DNA of 14,788 nucleotides from Prevotella sp. (GTDB lineage: Bacteria > Bacteroidota > Bacteroidia > Bacteroidales > Dysgonomonadaceae): NCBI GenBank assembly GCA_031263965.1, contig JAISES010000469.1, forward strand, positions 1-14,788, in the 5' to 3' direction. Below the pieces are notes generated by a model that ran no database searches, was not told the DNA's origin, and saw only the letters and a list, made by a program, of their open reading frames with translations. Positions 8,010-14,584 of this stretch are shown one piece after another (position 1 is the first letter of the stretch; the number at the start of each line of letters is the position of its first letter). The translations under genes were made by a program, and so were the position numbers.

Positions 8010-8044
8010 CCGGTGGCGCGTAAATTAAATTTACACGCCACCGG
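8010..8044 (-). terminator. Terminator between convergent transcription units
   Basis: CCGGTGGCG (8010-8018) pairs with CGCCACCGG (8036-8044). After one mismatch the stem continues for 6 bp (GTAAAT/ATTTAC) around a 3-nt loop. On the minus strand it is followed by a T-rich run (complement of aaataaaaacttt, about 7993-8005), so it ends the Ibr-type operon. It may also stop transcription from the surface genes. Confidence 0.8.
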
Positions 8045-8048
8045 TCAT

Positions 8049-8708
8049 TTATTCCCTATCCGGTTTATTGTTTATTGTCCTTACCGAAAACTCCCTGTCT
8101 TTGAACAGTTCAGCAATACCGGTCAATTGTTTTAAGCGCAGTATTTCATCCATGTCCATCCCGATGTGTTTTGATATCCATGTGCCGGATTTTCCTATGG
8201 AGATCAGTTCCCGCACAATTTCCGACATCAGGGTTATGTCGTGGGTTCCCCTGGCCCTGTTGTGGCGTATGGTTGAAGCCATCCTTTCGCTTAATTCCCG
8301 TTTAGACTCACGTATGTAGGTTACAGGGAGCCTGCCCTGTGTACTTTGGGATATCTTCCGCGACCGGCGTTCGGCCTTCCTGCGGTGAAACCCGTCCACG
8401 ATACGGATTATATCCTCTTCCGGACTGCCGACAACAGGCATGGTATAGCCGTCCTCCTCAATGGACGTAATCAGCAAAGTCATTTCCGGCGGGGCTACAC
8501 TATTCGGGTTATAGTCGTTGCCTTCTACATTTCCGGATTTTTCCCATGCTACAAAGTCTACCGGATGATGTTTCATCGGGCTCACTTCATGCAACATGGA
8601 CCGGATATAATTCAGGGTATCTATTTTTTCGTCCGTGTCTTCAATGCCCTCTATATAACCGCATATATTTTTTGTTATCTGTTCGATGGTATCCTTTTCT
8701 TTTTTCAT
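8049..8708 (-). CDS. ibrB: IbrB-like ParB-fold protein
   Basis: This 219-aa protein has a ParB/sulfiredoxin-type N-terminal domain. Residues about 49-110 run from HPVDFVAWEK through DYNPNSVAPPEM to IIRIVDGFHRRKAER; the DGFHR (105-109) and RRKA residues match the nucleotide-binding G-x-x-R-x-x-A/DG-x-HR motif. A second ParB-like motif, IRHNRARG (147-154), follows, then a helix-turn-helix-like segment (about 173-197, SGTWISKHIGMDMDEILRLK). This layout matches IbrB-like proteins, encoded next to DUF3440/IbrA proteins; in E. coli the IbrA/IbrB pair activates eib immunoglobulin-binding genes. It is the last gene of a four-gene minus-strand operon, and its ATG overlaps the IbrA-like stop in ATGA (8705-8708). 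It is not a chromosome-partition ParB: no parA neighbour and different length. The molecular role is unknown; DNA binding is inferred. Confidence 0.85.
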   Translation of the reverse strand: MKKEKDTIEQITKNICGYIEGIEDTDEKIDTLNYIRSMLHEVSPMKHHPVDFVAWEKSGNVEGNDYNPNSVAPPEMTLLITSIEEDGYTMPVVGSPEEDIIRIVDGFHRRKAERRSRKISQSTQGRLPVTYIRESKRELSERMASTIRHNRARGTHDITLMSEIVRELISIGKSGTWISKHIGMDMDEILRLKQLTGIAELFKDREFSVRTINNKPDRE

Positions 8709-10012
8709 AGCATTTCTTCATATTTCCGGATTAATTCCTGTTGCCTTAATATCTGCCTCTTTGTCATCGAGAAAGACAAGGTCCTGCATGTAATATCATT
8801 TTTAAGAATCGCCATACACATACGTTTCCATGAGAGGAAATCCGTTTTGTTATCCAAGCCGGGCAATGCGTCCGGAATAGTTCTGAAACGGACGACAGGC
8901 TTATCACCCTTTCCCCGTTTACTATACTGACGGGTATTGACAATCGTATCCGGATCCAGTTCTAATATATCTTCCTCGCTGACGGGAGAGCCAATCCTGT
9001 TCCAGTAACGGATAAACTTTATGAATTTGGACGTATATATGTTGCGGGTTTCTGCCGGAAGTGTTTTCAGCAGGAACTTGCAGTAGCTTTTCCATGTATG
9101 CCCCTGAGGAAGGTTTATCTTTTTGGCGCCTATTGCTTTGGTTCCGCAATAGATATTTCCGAAGTTGGCTCCGCTGACACGGTCTACCACCTTTACCCAG
9201 GTTTCGGGCTCCAGAACTTTGAAAAGGTTTAGCCAGGCTTTTTGCTCATCCCCGTAAGGCTCGCATATTCGCATTCTGGACAAAGGTACTCCCGCCATAT
9301 AAAACAGGTCGTAGATACTGTTATAAGGTTTACTGTACTTGCCGTTGTAGGTCCAGATGTCCTCTGTGCGCCAGTCGCATATGGGATAAAAATTATAGGT
9401 ATTGTCCGATACTTCTGTTGAGTAGCTTTTATCTTTATAGGAAAGTTTATCTTTCCGTGATACGGCATAATAACGGTTCAGGCTTTCGTCTGCCCTGATA
9501 CCTATCAGGCAAGCGGTCTTTTTATTCCCGTGCCGTGCGCCGTACCAGTCACCGAATAGAGGGGTGAACTCTTCGAAAGTCATGTTTTCCCTGTAAAAAT
9601 CAAAGGGATGATTGTCCTTATTGATAATGAAGCCGTATTCCGGCATCGGGCGTACCCATTTTTCTTTTTTCGCAGGCTCCCAGAATATCCAGAACGGCTC
9701 GTACATGGAAACCGCATTGGTAGTCGTCATCGGAAGGCATACCCAATAGGGTTCTATCAGGTCAAGATTATCGAGGTACATCCGTTCAATAAAACCGGCG
9801 GTTCTTTTATAGGAAGCCTCCACATCTATATACAGCACCCCTACTTTACGCTTTATTCCGTACCGGCGCATATAGTCGAGGACTATATTGAGCATCACTC
9901 CGCTGTCTTTGCCTCCCGAAAAAGCAAGGTATATATTCTCAAATTCCGAGAATATATATCCGATACGTTCCTGAGTGACCTCATAGACATTCTTTCCCCT
10001 GTACCCATTCAT
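8705..10012 (-). CDS. ibrA: IbrA-like DUF3440 phosphoadenosine phosphosulfate reductase-family protein
   Basis: This 435-aa PP-loop protein carries the ATP-pyrophosphatase motif SGGKDSG at residues 32-38 after the strand IYLAF, the VLYIDVEASY strand, the family motif GIRADESLNR (171-180), and ICDWRTEDIW (211-220). The C-terminal half, with PYNSIYDLFYMAGVPLSRMR and SGANFGNIYCGTKAIGA, matches DUF3440/IbrA proteins. Relatives of the superfamily adenylate or reduce sulfur compounds (PAPS reductase CysH) or insert sulfur into DNA (DndC). Cysteines at 168, 212, 250, 289 and 311 could hold a metal or Fe-S site, which is untested. The start is fixed by an ATGA overlap with the GNAT-like gene (10009-10012), and a second ATGA overlap joins it to ibrB, so the three genes are translationally coupled. 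The substrate is unknown. Confidence 0.9.
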   Translation of the reverse strand: MNGYRGKNVYEVTQERIGYIFSEFENIYLAFSGGKDSGVMLNIVLDYMRRYGIKRKVGVLYIDVEASYKRTAGFIERMYLDNLDLIEPYWVCLPMTTTNAVSMYEPFWIFWEPAKKEKWVRPMPEYGFIINKDNHPFDFYRENMTFEEFTPLFGDWYGARHGNKKTACLIGIRADESLNRYYAVSRKDKLSYKDKSYSTEVSDNTYNFYPICDWRTEDIWTYNGKYSKPYNSIYDLFYMAGVPLSRMRICEPYGDEQKAWLNLFKVLEPETWVKVVDRVSGANFGNIYCGTKAIGAKKINLPQGHTWKSYCKFLLKTLPAETRNIYTSKFIKFIRYWNRIGSPVSEEDILELDPDTIVNTRQYSKRGKGDKPVVRFRTIPDALPGLDNKTDFLSWKRMCMAILKNDITCRTLSFSMTKRQILRQQELIRKYEEML

Positions 10013-10416
10013 ACGATTTTTGCCATTTTAAAATACTTCGACCATTCCTTTTGTACAAAGAAGCCCATTTCTTCAAGGAGAGGCCGGTCCGAATTGTCGG
10101 CAACGAAAGTAACGAGCGTTCCTTTCTCAATATCCATAAAAGCCTGTTCTATCAATATCCTTAACAAGTCTTTATCCTGCCAGGTAAAGTCATTGCACAA
10201 ACGGCCGTTCACAATGGAAATGAATCCGGTAACCAGATTCTTACCTTTGAGGGAAATATACCAAAGGTGGTCTTCTGTGTTTTTGAAAGGATAGCCTCCG
10301 TTCAGGCGGATAACTTCAGGGTTCATCACAAAAGGAGCTATCAGTTCATACAGGCGACTGTCGGTACCCCAGATCTTTTCTATTCTCATTTCATCATTAT
10401 CGTGTGTCATACGCAT
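10009..10416 (-). CDS. Small GNAT-like protein of the IbrA/IbrB operon
   Basis: This 135-aa protein resembles GCN5-related N-acetyltransferases in outline. Two central strands (HLWYISLKGKNLVTGFISIV, residues 50-69) are followed by a helix (LLRILIEQAF) and the typical C-terminal block LVTFVADNSDRPLLEEMGFF (101-120), ending in YFKM. The acetyl-CoA pyrophosphate motif (Q/R-x-x-G-x-G/A) expected before the central helix is not visible; the segment reads CNDFTWQDKD instead, so it may be inactive or use another ligand. The ATG at 10416 lies 4 nt after the helicase stop; a second ATG two codons later is possible. Its stop overlaps the start of the IbrA-like gene. Conserved linkage would suggest a partner or regulator of the PP-loop protein, by inference. 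Confidence 0.65.
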   Translation of the reverse strand: MRMTHDNDEMRIEKIWGTDSRLYELIAPFVMNPEVIRLNGGYPFKNTEDHLWYISLKGKNLVTGFISIVNGRLCNDFTWQDKDLLRILIEQAFMDIEKGTLVTFVADNSDRPLLEEMGFFVQKEWSKYFKMAKIV

Positions 10417-10420
10417 ATGT

Positions 10421-12076
10421 TTATAAGCTTTCTACAAATTTTCTCAGATTCTGCCGGTCTGTAAACAGCCGGTTGACCTGATTCGCCAGTTTTTCTTTGC
10501 GGGACAGGTTCTCTACAATCTTTCTGTCAATTCCGCTGTTTGTTATAAAACGTTTTACCGGAATGTCCCTGATCATGTCATTTTCCCTGATATAAGCAAG
10601 CTCCCTTCTGTAATCCCTGTATCTGAAAGAGAGGCTGAAGAAAATAATTTCGCATTGCGCCCCGACTCCTTCCATACATGTTTCCTGTATGCCTAATGTA
10701 GAAATAAGGTATTTCTTATTATTCCTCATAAATTGTGTTCTTTCGGTTTTCCTGTCGCTTTTATTTTTACCACAAAAAACAGCGCAGGATTTCCGGCCCC
10801 AGAAGCTTGTCAGCAGGTCCACTTCAAAGAGATACTTGCAAAAGACAATATATCTGGACTCTTCGGATGTATGTTTTTTCAGCAATAGTAACTTATTGGT
10901 ATTGTAATAATAATTCCTTTTATGATCGACGGAAATATAACCGCACGTGATCCGTTCCATCTCCCCCATGATCCTGAAAATGTCATATACCTGTATTTCG
11001 TATTTTTCAATGAGCAGCAGCAGTTCATTTTTTTTTCTTCTGTAAGATTCTTTCTGGGAAGGGGTCAGTTCACAGATGTAGGTCTTAACATCCGGCTCAA
11101 CATCCGGAATCTCTTTTTCATTGACCGAGTAAGTATAAGGCTCTGTCAATCCAACCAGATAAGACAGGTTTTTATACCCTAATATTTGCTTTCCGTCCAC
11201 CCCTCCGTAAATAATATGCTTCCGTGAAAAATCTTCCCAATGGTAATATCCGAGTATATCCTTATTCAGTATCCGGTATTGCATATAAACATCATGGATA
11301 TTGTTCACTATCAATGATTCGGTCATCATCAGTTTATAATTGCATTTGTCCGCTATATCCATCATGCGCCGTGAGCGTATGGCGTCGGGGGATTTGAACA
11401 GATGGCTGTCATCGATTACGAGCATAGTCCGTGTGTCCACTGACTTTAATAACTTTTCATAAGCCTGTATATTAAAACTTAAACTTTCGACAGGAATAAG
11501 GGATACCGGAAACCTTACCGCAGGCCACTGCTTCTCCATATCTTTTTTCAAATCGGGGATCTGTGCATTCGGTATGAATAAGTATAATTTGTTGATCCTG
11601 TTATTCAGGTAACGCATCCGGGCAAGGGATAGCGACAGGAACCATTTGTCGCGCCATCTCCCCGACAGTAAAACGGATACCTTCATGTTGCACAGGAAAC
11701 GAAGGGCGTTCCCATAATAAGGGATAACGTTTTCGGCCGTAGGGACAAGTTCGTCCCGCAAGCGGGTAGCCAGAGGAATCTTCCGGTATGTCAATTCGCA
11801 ATCGAATATGATTTCGTGGAACTGCTCTTCAAGTATCAGCTTAATCCGCGCAGCTTCCTGTTTGCGCCAAGAAGGGGCATAATCATTTGAAGAAACAGCT
11901 ACATTGAGCCTGAAACTGTCGTTTACAACCTCAAAATAAACTTTTATCCTTGCCTTAAAGGGGGAATAATCCAGGGTGTAGGGAACATATACACGACAGC
12001 CCATATAAATATTATGATAAAGTTTTGAACCCTTTATCCGACTTGATAATTCTACGAGAGATTGTGGTACAACCAT
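10421..12076 (-). CDS. Degenerate SNF2-like helicase/ATPase, first gene of the IbrA/IbrB operon
   Basis: This 551-aa protein lines up with SNF2-family translocases. In this numbering (ATG at 12076), the Walker B equivalent is MLVIDDSHLFKSP (218-230; DDSH for DEAH), and the motif III region KLMMTESLIVNN (248-259) replaces LTGTP..N. The second RecA-like domain shows EESRYIVFCKYLFEVDLL (405-422) and LISTLGIQETCMEGVGAQ, resembling LISTKAGGEGLNLQ. The motif VI region PVKRFITNSGIDRKIVENL has the family's V..LVT.GTIDE.I pattern. The Walker A region reads SGRWRDKWFLSLSLA, keeping only the Lys of GKT. ATP hydrolysis is therefore doubtful. An in-frame TTG at 12109 would add 11 residues, but it lies inside a TAnnTTTG promoter box, so the ATG is preferred. 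Its stop is 4 nt before the GNAT-like gene. A role on DNA beside IbrA/IbrB is inferred. Confidence 0.7.
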   Translation of the reverse strand: MVVPQSLVELSSRIKGSKLYHNIYMGCRVYVPYTLDYSPFKARIKVYFEVVNDSFRLNVAVSSNDYAPSWRKQEAARIKLILEEQFHEIIFDCELTYRKIPLATRLRDELVPTAENVIPYYGNALRFLCNMKVSVLLSGRWRDKWFLSLSLARMRYLNNRINKLYLFIPNAQIPDLKKDMEKQWPAVRFPVSLIPVESLSFNIQAYEKLLKSVDTRTMLVIDDSHLFKSPDAIRSRRMMDIADKCNYKLMMTESLIVNNIHDVYMQYRILNKDILGYYHWEDFSRKHIIYGGVDGKQILGYKNLSYLVGLTEPYTYSVNEKEIPDVEPDVKTYICELTPSQKESYRRKKNELLLLIEKYEIQVYDIFRIMGEMERITCGYISVDHKRNYYYNTNKLLLLKKHTSEESRYIVFCKYLFEVDLLTSFWGRKSCAVFCGKNKSDRKTERTQFMRNNKKYLISTLGIQETCMEGVGAQCEIIFFSLSFRYRDYRRELAYIRENDMIRDIPVKRFITNSGIDRKIVENLSRKEKLANQVNRLFTDRQNLRKFVESL

Positions 12077-12106
12077 TAGCTTATTAGTTGTATAATTGTG
12101 AGCTAT

Positions 12107-12114
12107 CAAATTTA
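12107..12114 (-). promoter_or_regulatory. -7 box of the helicase-GNAT-IbrA-IbrB operon
   Basis: Read on the minus strand, TAAATTTG matches TAnnTTTG exactly. Transcription would start about 20-25 bp before the ATG at 12076. No good -33 element is seen. The box contains the upstream TTG start candidate of the helicase and so argues against that start. Confidence 0.55.
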
Positions 12115-12143
12115 CTTAAATACAATTTGTTAAAATGAATATC

Positions 12144-12193
12144 TTACCGAATATTTGCTTTTATTAACATTGTCATAAACAATAGTTCGGTAA
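12144..12193. promoter_or_regulatory. Inverted repeat TTACCGAA-34 bp-TTCGGTAA, possible operator
   Basis: Perfect 8-bp arms lie at 12144-12151 and 12186-12193, with related A/T-rich bases continuing beyond each arm. They sit 30-80 bp upstream of the minus-strand -7 box and on the other side of a repeat arm from tdk. They could be paired binding sites for a regulator of the Ibr-type operon. Confidence 0.35.
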
Positions 12194-12243
12194 ATAATCA
12201 TTTAATGTTCACATTTGCAATGGATCTTACAAACAAGAATCAG

Positions 12244-12317
12244 CATAAAAAAATTGCTAAGAGGTCTTTTTCCAATCCCATAATAATATTTTTCGCTAAA
12301 ATTTAAACAGTTTCTAA
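12244..12317 (+). repeat. Dispersed repeat arm, copy 3
   Basis: It runs from CATAAAAAAATTGCTAAG to AAACAGTTTCTAA and matches copy 1 (1533-1607) in the same orientation, with about six base changes and no indels over 72 bp. It lies 20 bp before the tdk -7 box, so its end falls where a -33 element would be. No left arm of the full element is present here. Confidence 0.8.
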
Positions 12318-12337
12318 ACAGACTTATATAAAAATTG

Positions 12338-12345
12338 TACTTTTG
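12338..12345 (+). promoter_or_regulatory. Bacteroidetes -7 box for tdk
   Basis: TACTTTTG fits TAnnTTTG and lies 27 bp before the tdk ATG. The repeat end GTTTCT (about 12310-12315) sits 22-27 bp upstream and might contribute a weak -33 element. Confidence 0.55.
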
Positions 12346-12372
12346 CTTAGAAAAAAAATGCAATGAAAAAAC

Positions 12373-12912
12373 ATGGGTAAAATTATTTTCAGATATGGCG
12401 CTATGGGCTCCAGCAAGTCCGCTCACTTATTAATGACAGGATATAATTTTGAAGAAAGAGGAAAGACTGTCGTATATGCAAAATCGAGTATAGACACAAG
12501 GGATGGAGAATATATCATTACCCGGTCGGGGATACCTCCTAAGAAAAGTTTAACCATTCCTGAAAATTCAAACTTGTCGCTACTATTTGGCAATCTTCGA
12601 AACCAGTCCGTAATTATGATCGATGAATGTCAATTTTTATCTGAAGATGACATTAACCAGTTAAATAAACTAAGCATAGAGAAAGATCTGGTGATAATTT
12701 GTTATGGATTAAGAACCGATAGCGACAGCAATCTCTTTTTAGGATCTAAAAGGCTGTTTGAAATAGCAGACGTAATAGAAGAAATAAAGTCCTGCTGTTC
12801 CAGATGTGCAAGGAAAGCTACCATGAATTTATATTTAGGAGCGAAAAAAGACGTGGTTCTTATCGGTGATAGTGGTTACTTACCTATATGCAGGGAATGC
12901 TATTTTAAATAG
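12373..12912 (+). CDS. tdk: Type II thymidine kinase (TK1-like), unusual subtype
   Basis: This cytoplasmic enzyme phosphorylates thymidine with ATP in pyrimidine salvage. The 179-aa sequence shows the family hallmarks: a P-loop GAMGSSKS (9-16), the strand VIMIDECQF (80-88) with catalytic Glu85, the lasso-loop start YGLRTD (111-116), and two zinc-binding Cys pairs, C142/C145 (CSRC) and C173/C176 (CREC). The length is somewhat short (about 190-200 is usual). The P-loop has Ser where most members have Gly before Lys; I recall this form from Clostridia-type thymidine kinases rather than the usual Bacteroides Tdk, so acquisition by transfer is plausible. A -7 box lies 27 bp upstream, just after a dispersed repeat arm. 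The mannosidase gene follows after 36 bp without an evident promoter, so the two may share a transcript. Confidence 0.9.
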   Translation: MGKIIFRYGAMGSSKSAHLLMTGYNFEERGKTVVYAKSSIDTRDGEYIITRSGIPPKKSLTIPENSNLSLLFGNLRNQSVIMIDECQFLSEDDINQLNKLSIEKDLVIICYGLRTDSDSNLFLGSKRLFEIADVIEEIKSCCSRCARKATMNLYLGAKKDVVLIGDSGYLPICRECYFK

Positions 12913-12948
12913 ATAAATAAGAGTTTTAACGAAATAAGTAGATACGTA

Positions 12949-14421
12949 ATGAAGAAAAAAGAATTTTTAGCTTTTTGTTTCGGGGTGTCAGCACTGTTTG
13001 CCGGAAATAATCTGTTTGCTTCCGGAATAACGGCACGCATCCCAACAGATAATACACGAATTACTATGGGTATTGATAAACAAACTAACCGTCCGCCTCA
13101 AAAAGACCGCTTGTTCGTTTCTCAAGCTGTAGAGAAGGAAATTGTACGTGTAAAGAAGTCGTTAGTCAATCCCAAGTTGGCCTGGATGTTCGAAAACTGT
13201 TTTCCGAATACGCTCGACACCACAGTGCGTCATTACACGACAGATGGCAAAGATGATACGGTAGTATACACCGGAGATATTCATGCTATGTGGTTGCGCG
13301 ATTCCGGAGCACAGGTATGGCCTTATGTTCAACTGGCTAACAGCGATCCTCAACTTAGAGCGATGTTGGCCGGAGTTATACGCCGCCAGTTCAAATGTAT
13401 AATTATCGATCCTTATGCCAATGCATTTCTCGACCCGCACGATCCTAATCCTGATCATCAGTGGATGAGCGATTTGACTGATATGAAACCTGAGTTGCAT
13501 GAGCGGAAATGGGAAATAGATTCGCTCTGTTATCCTTTGCGCCTGGCCTATCATTACTGGAAAGTAACAGGCGATGCGAGCATATTCGATGATGAATGGT
13601 TACAAGCCATAACAAATATCCTTAGAACGTTCAGGGAACAGCAACGCAAAGACGGGGTCGGCCCTTATAAATTCCAACGTAAGACCGAGCGTCAGTTAGA
13701 TACCCTTAATAACGATGGTCTGGGTAATCCGGTTAATCCGGTAGGGCTCATTGTTTCTTCTTTCCGTCCTTCGGATGATGCTACAACGTATTCATTTTTG
13801 ATTCCTTCAAACTTTTTTGCCGTAACGTCTTTGAAAAAAGCGGCGGAAATACTGGAAACTGTAAGTAAAAAAACAGACCAGGCTAAAGAATGCCTTGATT
13901 TGGCCAATGAAGTGGAATCGGCCTTGAAAAAGTATGCGACCTACAATCATCCCAAATACGGTACTGTCTACGCATTCGAAGTAGATGGTTTTGGAAATAA
14001 ATACCTGATGGATGATTCGAATGCCCCAAGCTTATTATCTATGGCATATCTGGGAGATGTGGATATAAATGATCCTATCTATCAGAACACACGGAAATTC
14101 GTATGGAGTAAAGACAATCCTTATTTTTTTAGCGGCACGGCAGGAGAAGGTATCGGTGGACCACACATCGGCTACAATATGATTTGGCCGATGAGTATTA
14201 TGATGAAAGCCTTTACCAGCCAGAATGATGAAGAGATTAAATGGTGTATAAAAAAGTTATTGGATACAGATGCCGATACCGGATTTATACATGAGTCTTT
14301 CCATAAAGACAATCCTAAAAAATATACCAGGGCATGGTTTGCCTGGCAGAATACACTCTTCGGCGAGCTAATTCTGAAATTGGTAAATGATGGAAAAATA
14401 GAATTGCTGAATAGTATATAG
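12949..14421 (+). CDS. Secreted GH125 exo-alpha-1,6-mannosidase
   Basis: This 490-aa glycoside hydrolase family 125 enzyme is a metal-independent, inverting exo-alpha-1,6-mannosidase that removes terminal mannose from alpha-mannan or N-glycan. A signal peptide (MKKKEFLAFCFGVSALFAGN, with cleavage near LFAS/G) sends it to the periplasm or cell surface. Family blocks include GDIHAMWLRDSGAQVWPYVQ (about 108-127), HQWMSDLTD, HERKWEIDSLCYPLRLAYHY (with Asp191 in the position of the catalytic acid), FRPSDDATTYSFLIPSNFFA, and GFIHESFHKDNP (with Glu449 in the position of the catalytic base). The ATG at 12949 is 36 bp after tdk. The gene is closed by a strong hairpin at 14465. No susC/susD pair is in the window, so any mannan locus is elsewhere or absent. 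The call is firm; the exact substrate is inferred from the family. Confidence 0.93.
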   Translation: MKKKEFLAFCFGVSALFAGNNLFASGITARIPTDNTRITMGIDKQTNRPPQKDRLFVSQAVEKEIVRVKKSLVNPKLAWMFENCFPNTLDTTVRHYTTDGKDDTVVYTGDIHAMWLRDSGAQVWPYVQLANSDPQLRAMLAGVIRRQFKCIIIDPYANAFLDPHDPNPDHQWMSDLTDMKPELHERKWEIDSLCYPLRLAYHYWKVTGDASIFDDEWLQAITNILRTFREQQRKDGVGPYKFQRKTERQLDTLNNDGLGNPVNPVGLIVSSFRPSDDATTYSFLIPSNFFAVTSLKKAAEILETVSKKTDQAKECLDLANEVESALKKYATYNHPKYGTVYAFEVDGFGNKYLMDDSNAPSLLSMAYLGDVDINDPIYQNTRKFVWSKDNPYFFSGTAGEGIGGPHIGYNMIWPMSIMMKAFTSQNDEEIKWCIKKLLDTDADTGFIHESFHKDNPKKYTRAWFAWQNTLFGELILKLVNDGKIELLNSI

Positions 14422-14464
14422 TAATTCGCCCTTCATTGCACTTCTCGCATGACAGTTCAATAAA

Positions 14465-14498
14465 AAACTGATGTTACGGCCTTGCGTAACATCAGTTT
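14465..14498 (+). terminator. Rho-independent terminator after the GH125 gene
   Basis: AAACTGATGTTACG (14465-14478) pairs perfectly over 14 bp with CGTAACATCAGTTT (14485-14498) around a 6-nt loop. It is followed by the T-rich cttaatttctcttt and preceded by an A-run, so it is potentially bidirectional. Confidence 0.88.
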
Positions 14499-14567
14499 CT
14501 TAATTTCTCTTTCCGTTCAATACCCAAATTATAATCCGATTATTCTTTTATCAATCTATTTTTTGCC

Positions 14568-14575
14568 TACCTTTG
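14568..14575 (+). promoter_or_regulatory. Bacteroidetes -7 box upstream of the cobalamin riboswitch
   Basis: TACCTTTG matches TAnnTTTG. Transcription would begin within about 10 bp, right at the start of the riboswitch fold. No clear -33 element. Confidence 0.7.
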
Positions 14576-14584
14576 CACATGGTT

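Noticed and set aside
8049..8708. Chromosome-partition ParB
   Set aside because: There is no parA neighbour or centromere-like repeat. Length, the DGFHR motif and linkage to a DUF3440 gene fit IbrB.
12077..12109. TTG start giving a 562-aa helicase-like protein
   Set aside because: The TTG lies within a perfect TAAATTTG -7 box on the same strand, so the transcript would begin downstream of it. The ATG at 12076 is preferred.
12202..12426. Apparent coding capacity of the repeat family: in one frame copies 1, 2 and 3 (minus strand for 1 and 3) read similar peptides such as RNCLNFxEKYYY
   Set aside because: Differences between copies 1 and 3 are mostly amino-acid changing (I/S, R/G, L/P), copy 2 has an indel, and no start or domain is present. 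The shared peptide follows from shared DNA.
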